Shown piece after piece: positions 52,748 to 61,332 of a stretch of 64,000 bases of DNA. Positions within the stretch are counted from its first letter, which is position 1. Every line of letters starts with the position of its first letter. The stretch is from Nonomuraea thailandensis (lineage in GTDB: Bacteria; Actinomycetota; Actinomycetes; Streptosporangiales; Streptosporangiaceae), in the NCBI RefSeq assembly GCF_024172165.1, contig NZ_JAMZEB010000002.1, forward strand, positions 8,840,501 through 8,904,500, given 5' to 3'. The translations under genes and the position numbers were made by a program. The notes under the pieces were generated by a model, which was given only the letters and a program-made list of their open reading frames with translations, made no database searches and was not told the origin of the DNA.

Positions 52748-52763
52748 GTCGAAGCGCTTCGAC
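52748..52763. promoter_or_regulatory. LacI-type operator, perfect 16-bp palindrome
   Basis: GTCGAAGCGCTTCGAC is a perfect palindrome with the central CG typical of LacI/CcpA-type operators. It lies 18 bp before the GH3 start codon, in the gap after the ROK gene. The neighbouring LacI protein is the obvious ligand. Confidence 0.85.
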
Positions 52764-52833
52764 GACCGGCCTGGGGAAGTTACGCGGACATTTCGGTGGG
52801 TTGACTGAAGGGTGCACGTCCCCGTGACCAAGG

Positions 52834-54045
52834 TCAAGGGATTCGCGACAATCCCCCCGGCAACTTTCCCGAATCGACGGAGTCGAGAACCCTGGCCGCA
52901 CCCCCGAGCGCGGCGGCGTCGTACCCCAGCGTCGAGGCCACGACCTGCAGCCCTCCGGCCTCGGCGGCGATCACGCGGGAGCCGACCTCCTCGTGCACGC
53001 CCGGCAGCAGCCACGGCGCCAGCGGCACGTAGTAACCGCCGAGGATCACCACCTCGGGGTTGAGCAGGTTCGCCAGGATCGACACGCCCCTGCCCAGGCT
53101 CCGGCCCACCTCGGCGAGCGTGCCGAGGGTGCCGGCGTCACCGGCCCGCGCCAGGCGCACGACCTCCTCGATCTCGATCTGGATCTCCGCCGGCGACGGG
53201 TCCCTGCGCAGCACGGCGCCGATGCCCGCCATGGCCTCCAGGCAGCCGCGCCGGCCGCAGCGGCAGACGGGGCCCTCGGGGTCGAGCTGGACGTGGCCGA
53301 TCTCGCCGCTGTAGCCGCGCCCGCCGCGCCGCAGCCGCCCGTCGAGGATGACGCCGGCCCCCACGCCCAGCTCACCGGTGAGATACACCAGGTCGGACGC
53401 GCCCGCGTGCGCGCCGAAGCGCTGCTCGGCCAGGGCGCCGAGGTTGGCGTCGTTGTCGACCTGGATGGGGAAGCCCGGGTCGCGCAGCGCCTTGGCCAGA
53501 TCGCCGCCGAGGTCGGCGTCGCGCCAGCCGAGGTTGGGCGCGATGCGCACGGTGCCCTGCACGTCGATCAGCCCCGGCACGGCCACGGCCAGGCCGAGCA
53601 CCTGGCGCTCCTCCTTGGCCATGCGGCTCACCACGCGCCTGATGATCGCGCCGACGCCCGCCACGCCCTGGCTGACCGACTCGCCCCCCGAGAACGAGCG
53701 CCGCCACGTCAGCAGCCGCTCCCCCGCCAGGTCGGTGGCCACCGCCGACACGGTGTCGACGTTGATCTCGACGCCGATGGCGGCGTACGGGGAGCCGTCG
53801 AGCACGAGCATCGTGGCCGGCCTGCCGACGCGGTTCTCCGTGAGCCCGGTCTCGCGGACCAGCCGGCGGTCGATGAGGTCGGCGACCAGGCTGGAGACCG
53901 TCGCCTTGTTCAGCCCGGTGGAGGCCGCGATGTCGGCGCGCGAGCAGGGCGCGTGCTCGCGTACGAACCGCAGCACGACCGCGAGATTGGTGGCCCGTAC
54001 GTCGGCGAAGTCGGCCGGCTGAGGGCCGGTCGTAGAAGTGATCAA
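52834..54045 (-). CDS. ROK-family transcriptional regulator
   Basis: 403 residues from a TTG at 54045 (GGGG about six bases upstream); a GTG at 54144 is an in-frame alternative without a ribosome-binding site. An N-terminal MarR-like HTH (CSRADIAASTGLNKATVSSLVADLI) is followed by a ROK kinase-fold domain with DNDANLGALAEQRFG, GVGAGVILDG, and the ROK zinc motif CRCGRRGCLEAMAG. Position between the GH3-lacI operon and the sugar ABC transporter suggests xylose/oligosaccharide control. Confidence 0.88.
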   Translation of the reverse strand: MITSTTGPQPADFADVRATNLAVVLRFVREHAPCSRADIAASTGLNKATVSSLVADLIDRRLVRETGLTENRVGRPATMLVLDGSPYAAIGVEINVDTVSAVATDLAGERLLTWRRSFSGGESVSQGVAGVGAIIRRVVSRMAKEERQVLGLAVAVPGLIDVQGTVRIAPNLGWRDADLGGDLAKALRDPGFPIQVDNDANLGALAEQRFGAHAGASDLVYLTGELGVGAGVILDGRLRRGGRGYSGEIGHVQLDPEGPVCRCGRRGCLEAMAGIGAVLRRDPSPAEIQIEIEEVVRLARAGDAGTLGTLAEVGRSLGRGVSILANLLNPEVVILGGYYVPLAPWLLPGVHEEVGSRVIAAEAGGLQVVASTLGYDAAALGGAARVLDSVDSGKLPGGLSRIP

Positions 54046-54150
54046 TATCAGCCCCGTTCCCGCCAAGAGATGACCCCAGCATGCCGCATCGCTGGCTCCC
54101 TTCACCAACCTGTGACCACCGAGCTCACTTGTGGGTGCCGTCACAGTCTA

Positions 54151-54188
54151 CTAATTTGTTTGGCCGGAATACCAACTAATTTCTGTAG
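54151..54188. promoter_or_regulatory. Candidate ROK operator with ACTAATTT repeats
   Basis: In the rok/lipoprotein divergent gap, CTAATTTGTTTGG (54151-54163) and ACCAACTAATT (54171-54181) form an imperfect inverted repeat; ACTAATTT also occurs as a direct repeat at 54150-54157 and 54175-54182. The AT-rich TTTGTTT core resembles known ROK (XylR/NagC-type) operators. It would control the transporter genes and possibly rok itself. Confidence 0.5.
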
Positions 54189-54218
54189 GCCATCCCCACT
54201 CGGAGAAGGGAGCGAGCC

Positions 54219-55859
54219 ATGCCCATGTCCACGACTCGCCGCGGGTTCCTCGGCCTGGTCGGTGCGAGCGTTCTGGTGGCGGGCTGCGCCGAGAAGAGAC
54301 AGGTGTCCAAGGGCACGGCCGTGGCGGCCGACAAGCTCAAGAGCCTGGTCCCCAACAGGATCCCGTTCGAGATCTCCGGGCTCAAGCCCGACCTGGCCGG
54401 CAGCGAGTTCGTCCAGCCCGGCTTCCTGACCCGCCCCGCGCAGATGGTGCAGGCCGTCACCACCCCGCCGCTCACCAGCGGCAAGGAGGTGACCGCGATG
54501 ACGCCGCTGTGGGGCACGGTGCCGCCCGGCCTCGGCGACAACTCCTACTACGAGGAGGTCAACAAGCGCCTCGGGGGCGTCGTCCGCTTCAACATCTCCG
54601 ACGGCAACACCTACGGGCAGAAGCTCAGCACCGTCCTGGCCAGCGGCGACGTGCCCGAGATGGTCATGGTTCCGCAGTGGGAGCTGATCAAGATCGGCCA
54701 CTTCACCGAGGCCGCCAACAAGCTCTTCGCCGACCTGTCCCCCTACCTGGCCGGGGACAAGGCCAAGGAGTTCCCGCTGCTGGCCAACTACGACACCGCC
54801 GCCTGGCAGTACGGCGTCTTCGGCGGCATCCTCCAGGGCATCCCCTGGCAGAACGACCCGTACCCGTTCGCGACCTTCGTCCGCCAGGACATCATGACGG
54901 AGCTCGGCCTGGAGCACCCCAAGAGCGCCGACGACCTGGTCGCGCTCGGCAAGGCCATCACCGACGAGAAGAAGAAGCGCTGGGCGTTCGGCGGCGGCAT
55001 GGAGCAGGAGCTCCAGCGGGCCTTCGGCGCGCCGCGCGAGTGGCGCAAGAAGGGCGACGGCACGCTCGTCTACAAGTACGAGACCGAGGAGTGGGCCGCC
55101 CACATCGAGTTCCTCACCAAGCTCTTCGAGGCCGGCTACGTGCACCCGGACATCGTGGCCAACAAGGACGCCGACAACAAGGCCATCTTCGGCAGCGGCG
55201 AGATGGTCGTCTACCGCGACGGCCTCGGCGCCTGGCACGAGGCCCTCGGCCGCTTCCAGGCCGACAACCCGAAGTTCGACATGCAGATCGTCGACCCGTA
55301 CCCGGCGCACGCCGGCGGCACGCCCATCATGTGGCGCAACGAGCCCGCCAGCATGTTCGTCTTCATCAAGAAGGGCCTCGGCGACGCCCGCACCCGCGAG
55401 CTGCTCGCGCTGTCGAACTGGGCCTCCGCGCCCTTCGGCACCCAGGAGTACGAGCTGTGCTACAACGGCGTCGAGGGCAAGCACTACACGGTCGAGGACG
55501 GCAAGGTCAAGCAGACCGCGCTCGGCCGTAAGGAGGTCGCGCCCACCTACCTGTTCCTGTCGGGCCGGCCCAACGCCAACTCGATGAGCCAGTACGAAGG
55601 TCTCGTCCAGGCCTCGTGGGACTGGCAGACCAAGGCGTCCAAGATCCTGGAGAACGACCCGTTCGTGGGCATCCGCGTGGAGACGCCGTCCAAGATGGCC
55701 AGCCTGACCACCCCCACCGAGGACAAGATGCAGGAGATCTTCCGCGGCAAGCGCCCGGTCTCCGAGTGGCCCAAGATCCTCAAGGAGTGGCAGGAGCAGG
55801 GCGGCAACGAGGCGCGCGAGTTCTACATGAAAGTCGCGCGCGAGAACGGCAGGCTTTGA
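54219..55859 (+). CDS. Extracellular solute-binding lipoprotein, LplA-like, Tat-type signal
   Basis: 546 residues. The N-terminus has a twin-arginine motif (TTRRGFLGL) and a lipobox ending AGC (acylated Cys23). The mature protein belongs to the large ABC family 1-like binding proteins for oligosaccharides (NTYGQKLSTVLASGDVPEMV, GGTPIMWRNEPASMF). It hands substrate to the two permeases downstream. The ATG at 54219 follows GGAGAAGGGAG. Confidence 0.92.
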   Translation: MPMSTTRRGFLGLVGASVLVAGCAEKRQVSKGTAVAADKLKSLVPNRIPFEISGLKPDLAGSEFVQPGFLTRPAQMVQAVTTPPLTSGKEVTAMTPLWGTVPPGLGDNSYYEEVNKRLGGVVRFNISDGNTYGQKLSTVLASGDVPEMVMVPQWELIKIGHFTEAANKLFADLSPYLAGDKAKEFPLLANYDTAAWQYGVFGGILQGIPWQNDPYPFATFVRQDIMTELGLEHPKSADDLVALGKAITDEKKKRWAFGGGMEQELQRAFGAPREWRKKGDGTLVYKYETEEWAAHIEFLTKLFEAGYVHPDIVANKDADNKAIFGSGEMVVYRDGLGAWHEALGRFQADNPKFDMQIVDPYPAHAGGTPIMWRNEPASMFVFIKKGLGDARTRELLALSNWASAPFGTQEYELCYNGVEGKHYTVEDGKVKQTALGRKEVAPTYLFLSGRPNANSMSQYEGLVQASWDWQTKASKILENDPFVGIRVETPSKMASLTTPTEDKMQEIFRGKRPVSEWPKILKEWQEQGGNEAREFYMKVARENGRL

Positions 55860-55892
55860 GGAGCTCTTCATGAACGTGATGAGGGGCCTCCC

Positions 55893-56879
55893 GTGGGCGT
55901 CGTGACGACCCGGCGGCGCTCCCCCGGACGCACCGCACCCCCGTCGACCGGCACCAAGCCCCCCGACCTGACCTGGCGGGCCAAGCTCCGCAGGGACTGG
56001 CCCCTGCTGGTGATGAACCTGCCGATGTTGCTGATCGTCGTGGCCTTCTGGTGGGTCCCGGCGCTCGGCAACGTCATCGCCTTCCAGGACTACAACCCGT
56101 ACACCGACGGCATCCTCGGCAGCCCGATCATCGGCTTCACCAACTTCGCGCTGCTCTTCCAGGACCCGCAGTTCATCCGCGCCATCACCAACACCCTGTC
56201 GATCACCGCCTTCCAGCTCGTCTTCTACTTCCCCGTGCCGATCATGCTGGCGCTGCTGCTCAACAGCATCGTCTCGGCCAGGCTGAGGGCGTTCGTGCAG
56301 GGCGTGGTCTACATGCCGTTCTTCTTCTCCTGGGTGCTGGTCATCGCCGTCTTCCAGCAGATGTTCGGCGGCGCCGGCCTGCTGGCGCAGACCCTGCGGC
56401 AGAACGGCTACGAGGGCGTCGACCTGATGACGAACTCCGACACGTTCATCCTGCTGCTCACCTCCCAGACCATCTGGAAGGACGCCGGCTGGGGCGCGAT
56501 CATCTTCCTGGCCGCCCTCAGCACCATCGACCCCAACCTGTACGAGGCCGCCGCCGTGGACGGCGCCCGCAGGTGGCGGCGCATGTGGCACATCACGCTG
56601 CCCGGGCTGCGCCCCGTGATCGTGCTGCTGCTGATCCTGCGCCTCGGCGACGCCCTGAACGTCGGCTTCGAACAGTTCATGCTGCAACGCAGCGCCGTCG
56701 GGAGCGAGGCGTCCGAGGTCTTCGACACGTTCGTGTACTGGTCGGGCATCCGCACCGGGGACCTCGGGTACGGGGCGGCGGCCGGGCTGTTCAAGGGCGT
56801 CGTGGGGCTGCTGCTCATCATCGCGGCCAACCGGGTGGCGCACGCGTTCGGCGAACGAGGGGTGTATTCGAGATCATGA
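55893..56879 (+). CDS. ABC transporter permease (LplB-type)
   Basis: 328 residues. About six membrane segments, with the EAA loop LYEAAAVDGARRWRRMWHITLPGLRP for contact with the ATPase. The N-terminal extension is basic and Pro-rich. The start is GTG at 55893, after GAGGGG. It is one of two permeases for the sugar importer, and overlaps the next gene as ATGA. Confidence 0.93.
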   Translation: MGVVTTRRRSPGRTAPPSTGTKPPDLTWRAKLRRDWPLLVMNLPMLLIVVAFWWVPALGNVIAFQDYNPYTDGILGSPIIGFTNFALLFQDPQFIRAITNTLSITAFQLVFYFPVPIMLALLLNSIVSARLRAFVQGVVYMPFFFSWVLVIAVFQQMFGGAGLLAQTLRQNGYEGVDLMTNSDTFILLLTSQTIWKDAGWGAIIFLAALSTIDPNLYEAAAVDGARRWRRMWHITLPGLRPVIVLLLILRLGDALNVGFEQFMLQRSAVGSEASEVFDTFVYWSGIRTGDLGYGAAAGLFKGVVGLLLIIAANRVAHAFGERGVYSRS

Positions 56880-57787
56880 CCACGCTGACCTCGCGGAAAC
56901 CCTCGCGGCTGGCGCCGTGGGAGGAGCGTCCTTCACCGGCCGGGCAGCTCGGCAAGGGCACCCTGCTCGCCGTGATCCTCGTCGCCGTGCTCGGGCCCCT
57001 CTACACGATCGTGCTGACCAGCCTGAGCTCCTCCGCCACCGTCACCCGCGCCGGCGGGCTCGTGCTGGTGCCCGACGGGATCACGTTCGAGGCGTACCGG
57101 CAGATCTTCTCCGACACGGTGGTCAGCCGGGCGGTGATGGTCAGCACCGGCGTCACCGTGGTCGGCACGCTGATCAGCGCCGGGGTGAGCATCCTGGGGG
57201 CGTACTCGCTGTCGCGGCCCGGCTCGTTCCTGCACCGGCCGCTGCTGTTCAGCGTGCTGCTGATGTTCGTCTTCTTCCCCGGGATCATCCCCGTGTACCT
57301 GATGGTCAGCGGGCTGGGGCTGAAGGACAGCTACTGGTCGCTGATCCTGCCGACGGCCGTGTCGGCGTTCAACGTGGTGGTGCTGCGGTCGTTCTTCATG
57401 AACATCCCGCAGGAGATCCTGGACAGCGCCCGGATCGACGGGGCCGGGGAGTTCCGCATCCTGTTCCGCATCGTGCTGCCGATGTCGAAGGCGGTCACGG
57501 CCGTGGTGGCGATGTTCTACGCGGTCGGGTACTGGAACGCCTGGTTCAACGCGATGCTGTACATGGACGACACCCGCAAATGGCCCCTGGCCCTCATCCT
57601 CCGCCAGTACGTGGTGGACTCCAACCCCCTGCCGGCGGCCACGGCCGGCGTCACCGGAGACGCACCCCCCACCCTGGCGATCAAGATGGCCATCGTGGTG
57701 ATCGCCGTCATCCCCGCGCTCATCATGTACCCGCTGGTCCAGCGCCACTTCACCAAGGGCGTCATCGTGGGCGCCATCAAGGGCTGA
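56876..57787 (+). CDS. ABC transporter permease (LplC-type)
   Basis: 303 residues with six membrane segments and the EAA-like loop EILDSARIDGAGEFRILFRIVLPMSK. It completes the importer. No ATP-binding subunit is encoded nearby; in actinobacteria a shared MsiK-type ATPase elsewhere usually serves such transporters. The ATG overlaps the previous stop. Confidence 0.93.
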   Translation: MTTLTSRKPSRLAPWEERPSPAGQLGKGTLLAVILVAVLGPLYTIVLTSLSSSATVTRAGGLVLVPDGITFEAYRQIFSDTVVSRAVMVSTGVTVVGTLISAGVSILGAYSLSRPGSFLHRPLLFSVLLMFVFFPGIIPVYLMVSGLGLKDSYWSLILPTAVSAFNVVVLRSFFMNIPQEILDSARIDGAGEFRILFRIVLPMSKAVTAVVAMFYAVGYWNAWFNAMLYMDDTRKWPLALILRQYVVDSNPLPAATAGVTGDAPPTLAIKMAIVVIAVIPALIMYPLVQRHFTKGVIVGAIKG

Positions 57788-57792
57788 TCCCA

Positions 57793-57827
57793 GCCCCGGG
57801 CCCGCGGCGCCGCCACGAGCCCGGGGC
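57793..57827. terminator. Stem-loop between convergent genes
   Basis: GCCCCGGGC (57793-57801) pairs with GCCCGGGGC (57819-57827) around a 17-nt loop, six bases after the second permease stop. A second overlapping G/C hairpin (GGGCGGG near 57825 with CCCGCCC near 57844) lies before the stop of the leftward gene at 57859. A terminator for both sides. Confidence 0.65.
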
Positions 57828-57858
57828 GGGAGGGCCTTCCAGCCCGCCCCGTGGGGGT

Positions 57859-58407
57859 CTAGCAAGCCATCCGGAGCGCCTCGTCGGCGACGCGGCTGTC
57901 GTCCAGCGTCTCGACGCCGCACTGCGCCGTTCCCCTGATGTCGTCGTCCTGCCAGGAAGTGGCATGCCCCGAGCCGAGCCGCTTCCCATCGCACTCCACG
58001 ACGAAGTCGGCGTCCACCAGGCGAGGCGTCACCTGATAGAGGACGAACCGTCCCGCGCCGCCGAAGGAGGTCTCACCACGAGAGACCTCGGACGGGTACG
58101 TCCGGCCGATCGGCACCAACGCGTGGCCGACCCGCGTGCGCAACGACGCGATCGCCGCATGCGGCTTGTCCAGCTTCACCCCGGTGACCTGCGCGACGCC
58201 CGACTTCACCACCCGCATGGCCGGGACCCACTTCTCGCCCTTCGCCAACGTCTTCGCCTCGGAGACCGCGGTGAGCATGTCACGGTCCTGAACATCGGAC
58301 CAGGTGAAGGTGCAGGTTTCCTGGGAAACGGCGGCTGTGGCGCTACAGGCGGACGAACAGATGAGGATGCCGGACCCGGCGATGGCCACAGTAGCGATCT
58401 TCAACAT
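57859..58407 (-). CDS. Secreted protein, unknown function
   Basis: 182 residues. Signal peptide (IATVAIAGSGILICSSACSATA); the Cys context SSAC does not fit a strict lipobox. The mature part has a Cys-containing strand (ETCTFTWSDVQDRD), a basic middle and Cys residues near the end (ECDGKRLGSG, AQCGVETLDD, LRMAC) that could form two disulfides. No enzyme family recognised. It starts with ATG at 58407. Confidence 0.72.
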   Translation of the reverse strand: MLKIATVAIAGSGILICSSACSATAAVSQETCTFTWSDVQDRDMLTAVSEAKTLAKGEKWVPAMRVVKSGVAQVTGVKLDKPHAAIASLRTRVGHALVPIGRTYPSEVSRGETSFGGAGRFVLYQVTPRLVDADFVVECDGKRLGSGHATSWQDDDIRGTAQCGVETLDDSRVADEALRMAC

Positions 58408-58492
58408 GACTTGTAGGACGCGAAGGAGGTCGAGGAGGTTCCCGGCGACGCCCGTGAGCGCCGCCCTCGCCGGCTCGGCACGGCACGGGCTC

Positions 58493-59176
58493 TCACCCGC
58501 CGGTTCTGCGGTGAGCGGCCCATCCGAGGACGGCGTACCAGGCCAGGACCCAGGTGAGCCACAGGCGCTGGGTCAGGCCGGCGACGCCTTCACCGTCGGC
58601 CGTGGTCGCCTCGTCGAAGGTGCCGAAGAAGACCGCCATGAGGATCAGCGTGATCGGCGTGGCCACGTAGAGCAGCAGATTCGCCAGGCGCCGGGCGGAG
58701 ACGTCGCGCAGGAACAGGCCGACGGCCACGAAGGTCAGGACCGGTAGCTGGAAGGCCAGCGCCACGCCGGCGAAGTGCGGCCCGGGCGCTTCGAGATCGA
58801 ACAGTCCGATGAGCGCCAGGCCGATCGGTACGAGGCCGAGGCCGATCGCGGCCGGCACCCGTACGATCGCGTGTCCTGCCCCGAAGGCCCGGAAGAAGCC
58901 GAGGAAGCCGGCCCCGAGCAGCAGCCCGCTGAGGACGAACGCGGTGTTCATGTACGGGGCGGTCTCGCCCATGCCCAGCCCGCTGATGGGCTGGGTGAGG
59001 TTGGAATAGGGCGCGATGCGGTCGCCGCCGATGGTGTACCCGTCGCTGACGAAGCTGAGCACGATCCAGGCAACGGTGAACAGAACGGCGCCGGCTGCCG
59101 TACCCAGCGCGAGCCGGCCCCAGAGGGCGGTTCGCGAAGTGACGGTGGCGGCTGGGGCGGTGTTGGCGGTGGACAT
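58493..59176 (-). CDS. DUF998-family membrane protein
   Basis: 227 residues with about six membrane segments. The loop YSNLTQPISGLGMGETAPYMNTAFVLSGL matches DUF998 proteins (PISxLG near helix 2). The ATG at 59176 has an excellent GAGAGGAG upstream. It is divergent from an AraC regulator which may control it. Function unknown. Confidence 0.82.
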   Translation of the reverse strand: MSTANTAPAATVTSRTALWGRLALGTAAGAVLFTVAWIVLSFVSDGYTIGGDRIAPYSNLTQPISGLGMGETAPYMNTAFVLSGLLLGAGFLGFFRAFGAGHAIVRVPAAIGLGLVPIGLALIGLFDLEAPGPHFAGVALAFQLPVLTFVAVGLFLRDVSARRLANLLLYVATPITLILMAVFFGTFDEATTADGEGVAGLTQRLWLTWVLAWYAVLGWAAHRRTGG

Positions 59177-59300
59177 CAGGCTCCTCTCACTCCCCCGTGT
59201 CGCGATTAAGAAGAGGATCAAGGACGGCACCCGGAGCTGGATAGGACAAATCACGCCAACTGGGTGGTAAACCGCGCCACGGTGCTGCCACGCTTGCCCT

Positions 59301-60257
59301 GTGGACGGGTTAGATCTCGCACTTCTTCCCAGACTCATCATCAGCGGGTCCGGCCTCGACCCCGAGCCGATAGCACGGCAGGCCGGCATTCCCGTGTGGG
59401 CGCTGGGCACCGATCACGCAAGGATCACCGGCGACTGCTATCTGCGAGCATGGGAGCTCGTCGAGCACGGCGCGGAACGTCGCGACATCGCCCTGTTGAT
59501 CGCCGACGGCTACGTGGTCGGCGCGCTCGGCCTCTACGACTACCTGTTCATCACCGCGCCCACCCTCTGGGACGGCATGGCCGCCACCGGCACCTACATG
59601 AACACCATCAGCACGAACTGGCGGTTCGAGCCCGCCGAGGAGACCGAGCAGGACATCTCCTTCACCGTCCATCTCAACACCGGCGCGGGGCGCGGCGCCG
59701 ACCTGGCCATGCAGTTCGGGATCGCCGGCGCCTTCGCCCGCGCCCGCACGGCCACCGGTCGTCCCGTCAACCCGGTGCGGGTCGCCTTCCGGCAGCCCGC
59801 GCCGCGGCGCCACGACGCGTTCCACGCGTTCTTCCAGACCGACCGGGTGGACTTCGGCGCCGCGGCCGACACCGTCACGATGCGCAAGTCCGACCTGCAG
59901 CTGCCCCTCCTCGGGGCCGATTCGCTCCTGGCGTCGATCCTGCGCCACCAGGCCGAGCACCTTCCGCCCCTGCCGGTGAGGACCACCTGGCTGGACGAGT
60001 TCCGCCGGCTCCTACGGGACTCGCTGGTGACGGGCCCCACCATCGACGCCGTCGCGGCGCGTCTGGCGACCAGCCCGCGCACCCTGCAACGGCGGCTCGC
60101 CGCCCACGGCACCACCTGGCGGGCAGAGCTCGATCGCGTACGGCGAGCGGAGTACCACCGCATGCGGCCCGCCGCCCTCAACAGCCTCGCGCGGCGTCTC
60201 GGCTACTCGGACGCGCGCTCGCTCTCCCGCGCGAACCGCCGCTGGCAGACCGGATAG
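59301..60257 (+). CDS. AraC-family transcriptional regulator
   Basis: 318 residues. The N-terminal Arabinose-binding-like domain (AraC_binding of the OruR type, with LGLYDYLFITAPTLWDGM) is followed by a C-terminal two-HTH domain (ATSPRTLQRRLAAHGTTWRAELDRVRRAEYHRM, LARRLGYSDARSLSRANRRW). The GTG at 59301 has no clear ribosome-binding site and may be leaderless. It is convergent with the ArsR-like gene. Confidence 0.88.
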   Translation: MDGLDLALLPRLIISGSGLDPEPIARQAGIPVWALGTDHARITGDCYLRAWELVEHGAERRDIALLIADGYVVGALGLYDYLFITAPTLWDGMAATGTYMNTISTNWRFEPAEETEQDISFTVHLNTGAGRGADLAMQFGIAGAFARARTATGRPVNPVRVAFRQPAPRRHDAFHAFFQTDRVDFGAAADTVTMRKSDLQLPLLGADSLLASILRHQAEHLPPLPVRTTWLDEFRRLLRDSLVTGPTIDAVAARLATSPRTLQRRLAAHGTTWRAELDRVRRAEYHRMRPAALNSLARRLGYSDARSLSRANRRWQTG

Positions 60258-60264
60258 GCCTCGC

Positions 60265-61275
60265 CTACTCGGACCCGATGCCCTCCGCTCCGTGGTCATC
60301 GGCGCCATCGGCCCTGAGCCCTGATCCGGCGACCAGGGCGTCCCCGAGTTCCGAGCGCAGGTACAGGACCGAGCGGCCGTGGCGGGCGCTGGCCAGGAGA
60401 CCGGCGGCGCGCAGGGTGCGCAGATGCTGGTTGACGGCGGAGGTGGTGACGCCCAGACGGCCGGACAGCTCGGTCGAGGAGGCGGGGGTTTCGAGCATGG
60501 CGAGCAGCCCTGCCCGGGTGGCGCCCAGCAGGTCGGTGAGCACCCCTGGGGAATGACGGGGCTCCGGTTGCCAGAGCGTGCCGACGCCGCGGGTGCCGTA
60601 CATGATCAATGGGGGCTCGGACGGGGAGATGGGGACGGTGGCGGCCCGGGTGAAGAGGGTCGGGACCAGGGTGAGGCCCTCTCCGCTGGTGGAGCGCCGG
60701 TAGCGGGCGTCGCTGACCAGCCGCATGCGTACGACGCCGTCCTTCAGCTGCACGCGCTCGCTGAGGTCGGCGAACATCGCGGCCAGGCCATGTGCCGAGA
60801 TGACCTGGCCCCGGTACACCACGTCGGCCTGCAGGACCGCGCGCATCCTGGGCCACCAGGGCGCGAAGCAGGTGCGCCAGTAGACCCGGAGCGCGTCCAG
60901 GATGCGAGCCGACGGGTCGCCCCGCAGCGGCTCGGGGAGCCGGGGATGGAGGGCGCGCAGATCGCCGAGCACCCGGTCCGCCGGTACCCGGGCGACGGCT
61001 TCCAGCTCGTCGTCGATGCGGGTGAGCGGGGCGTGCGGGCGGGGTGACAGGTAGTCCGGTGTCCACATGTCGTCGTTGGTGAGCGCCCGCAGCAAGGGCA
61101 GGTCCAGCGTGGATCGGGCCCGCTCCGTGCGGCTCAGCCAGGGCAGGTGCGCGGGATAGCGCCCGGGCTCGCGGAACGTGCGCAACGACAGCGTGAGCTC
61201 GTTGAGCGGCGAGATGGCGAAGCGGACGTCGGCCACGTCCATCCCCGCGAGTTCGTACTCCACCAGCCCGGCCAT
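60265..61275 (-). CDS. ArsR-type regulator with N-terminal DUF5937-like domain
   Basis: 336 residues. The C-terminal winged helix is ATRAGLLAMLETPASSTELSGRLGVTTSAVNQHLRTLRAAGLLASARHGRSVLYLRSELGDAL. The long N-terminal domain (DVADVRFAISPLNELTLSLRTF) is that of DUF5937-containing ArsR-like regulators. The ATG at 61275 has no ribosome-binding site, with TATAGC nearby as a possible -10 of a leaderless transcript. It is divergent from an MFS transporter, its probable target. Confidence 0.85.
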   Translation of the reverse strand: MAGLVEYELAGMDVADVRFAISPLNELTLSLRTFREPGRYPAHLPWLSRTERARSTLDLPLLRALTNDDMWTPDYLSPRPHAPLTRIDDELEAVARVPADRVLGDLRALHPRLPEPLRGDPSARILDALRVYWRTCFAPWWPRMRAVLQADVVYRGQVISAHGLAAMFADLSERVQLKDGVVRMRLVSDARYRRSTSGEGLTLVPTLFTRAATVPISPSEPPLIMYGTRGVGTLWQPEPRHSPGVLTDLLGATRAGLLAMLETPASSTELSGRLGVTTSAVNQHLRTLRAAGLLASARHGRSVLYLRSELGDALVAGSGLRADGADDHGAEGIGSE

Positions 61276-61332
61276 GAAGCTATACGCTACATCAATTGGT
61301 GACAAAGGCCGTATTACGGGATAAAGGTCCGC

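Noticed and set aside
52730..53014. N-terminal extension of the GH3 protein
   Set aside because: The extension would cover the LacI palindrome and overlap the ROK gene; it is low in GH3 similarity, and a ribosome-binding site precedes the ATG at 52729.
54046..54144. Longer ROK start at the GTG at 54144
   Set aside because: No ribosome-binding site, and it would make an N-terminal extension unusual for the family; kept as an alternative only.
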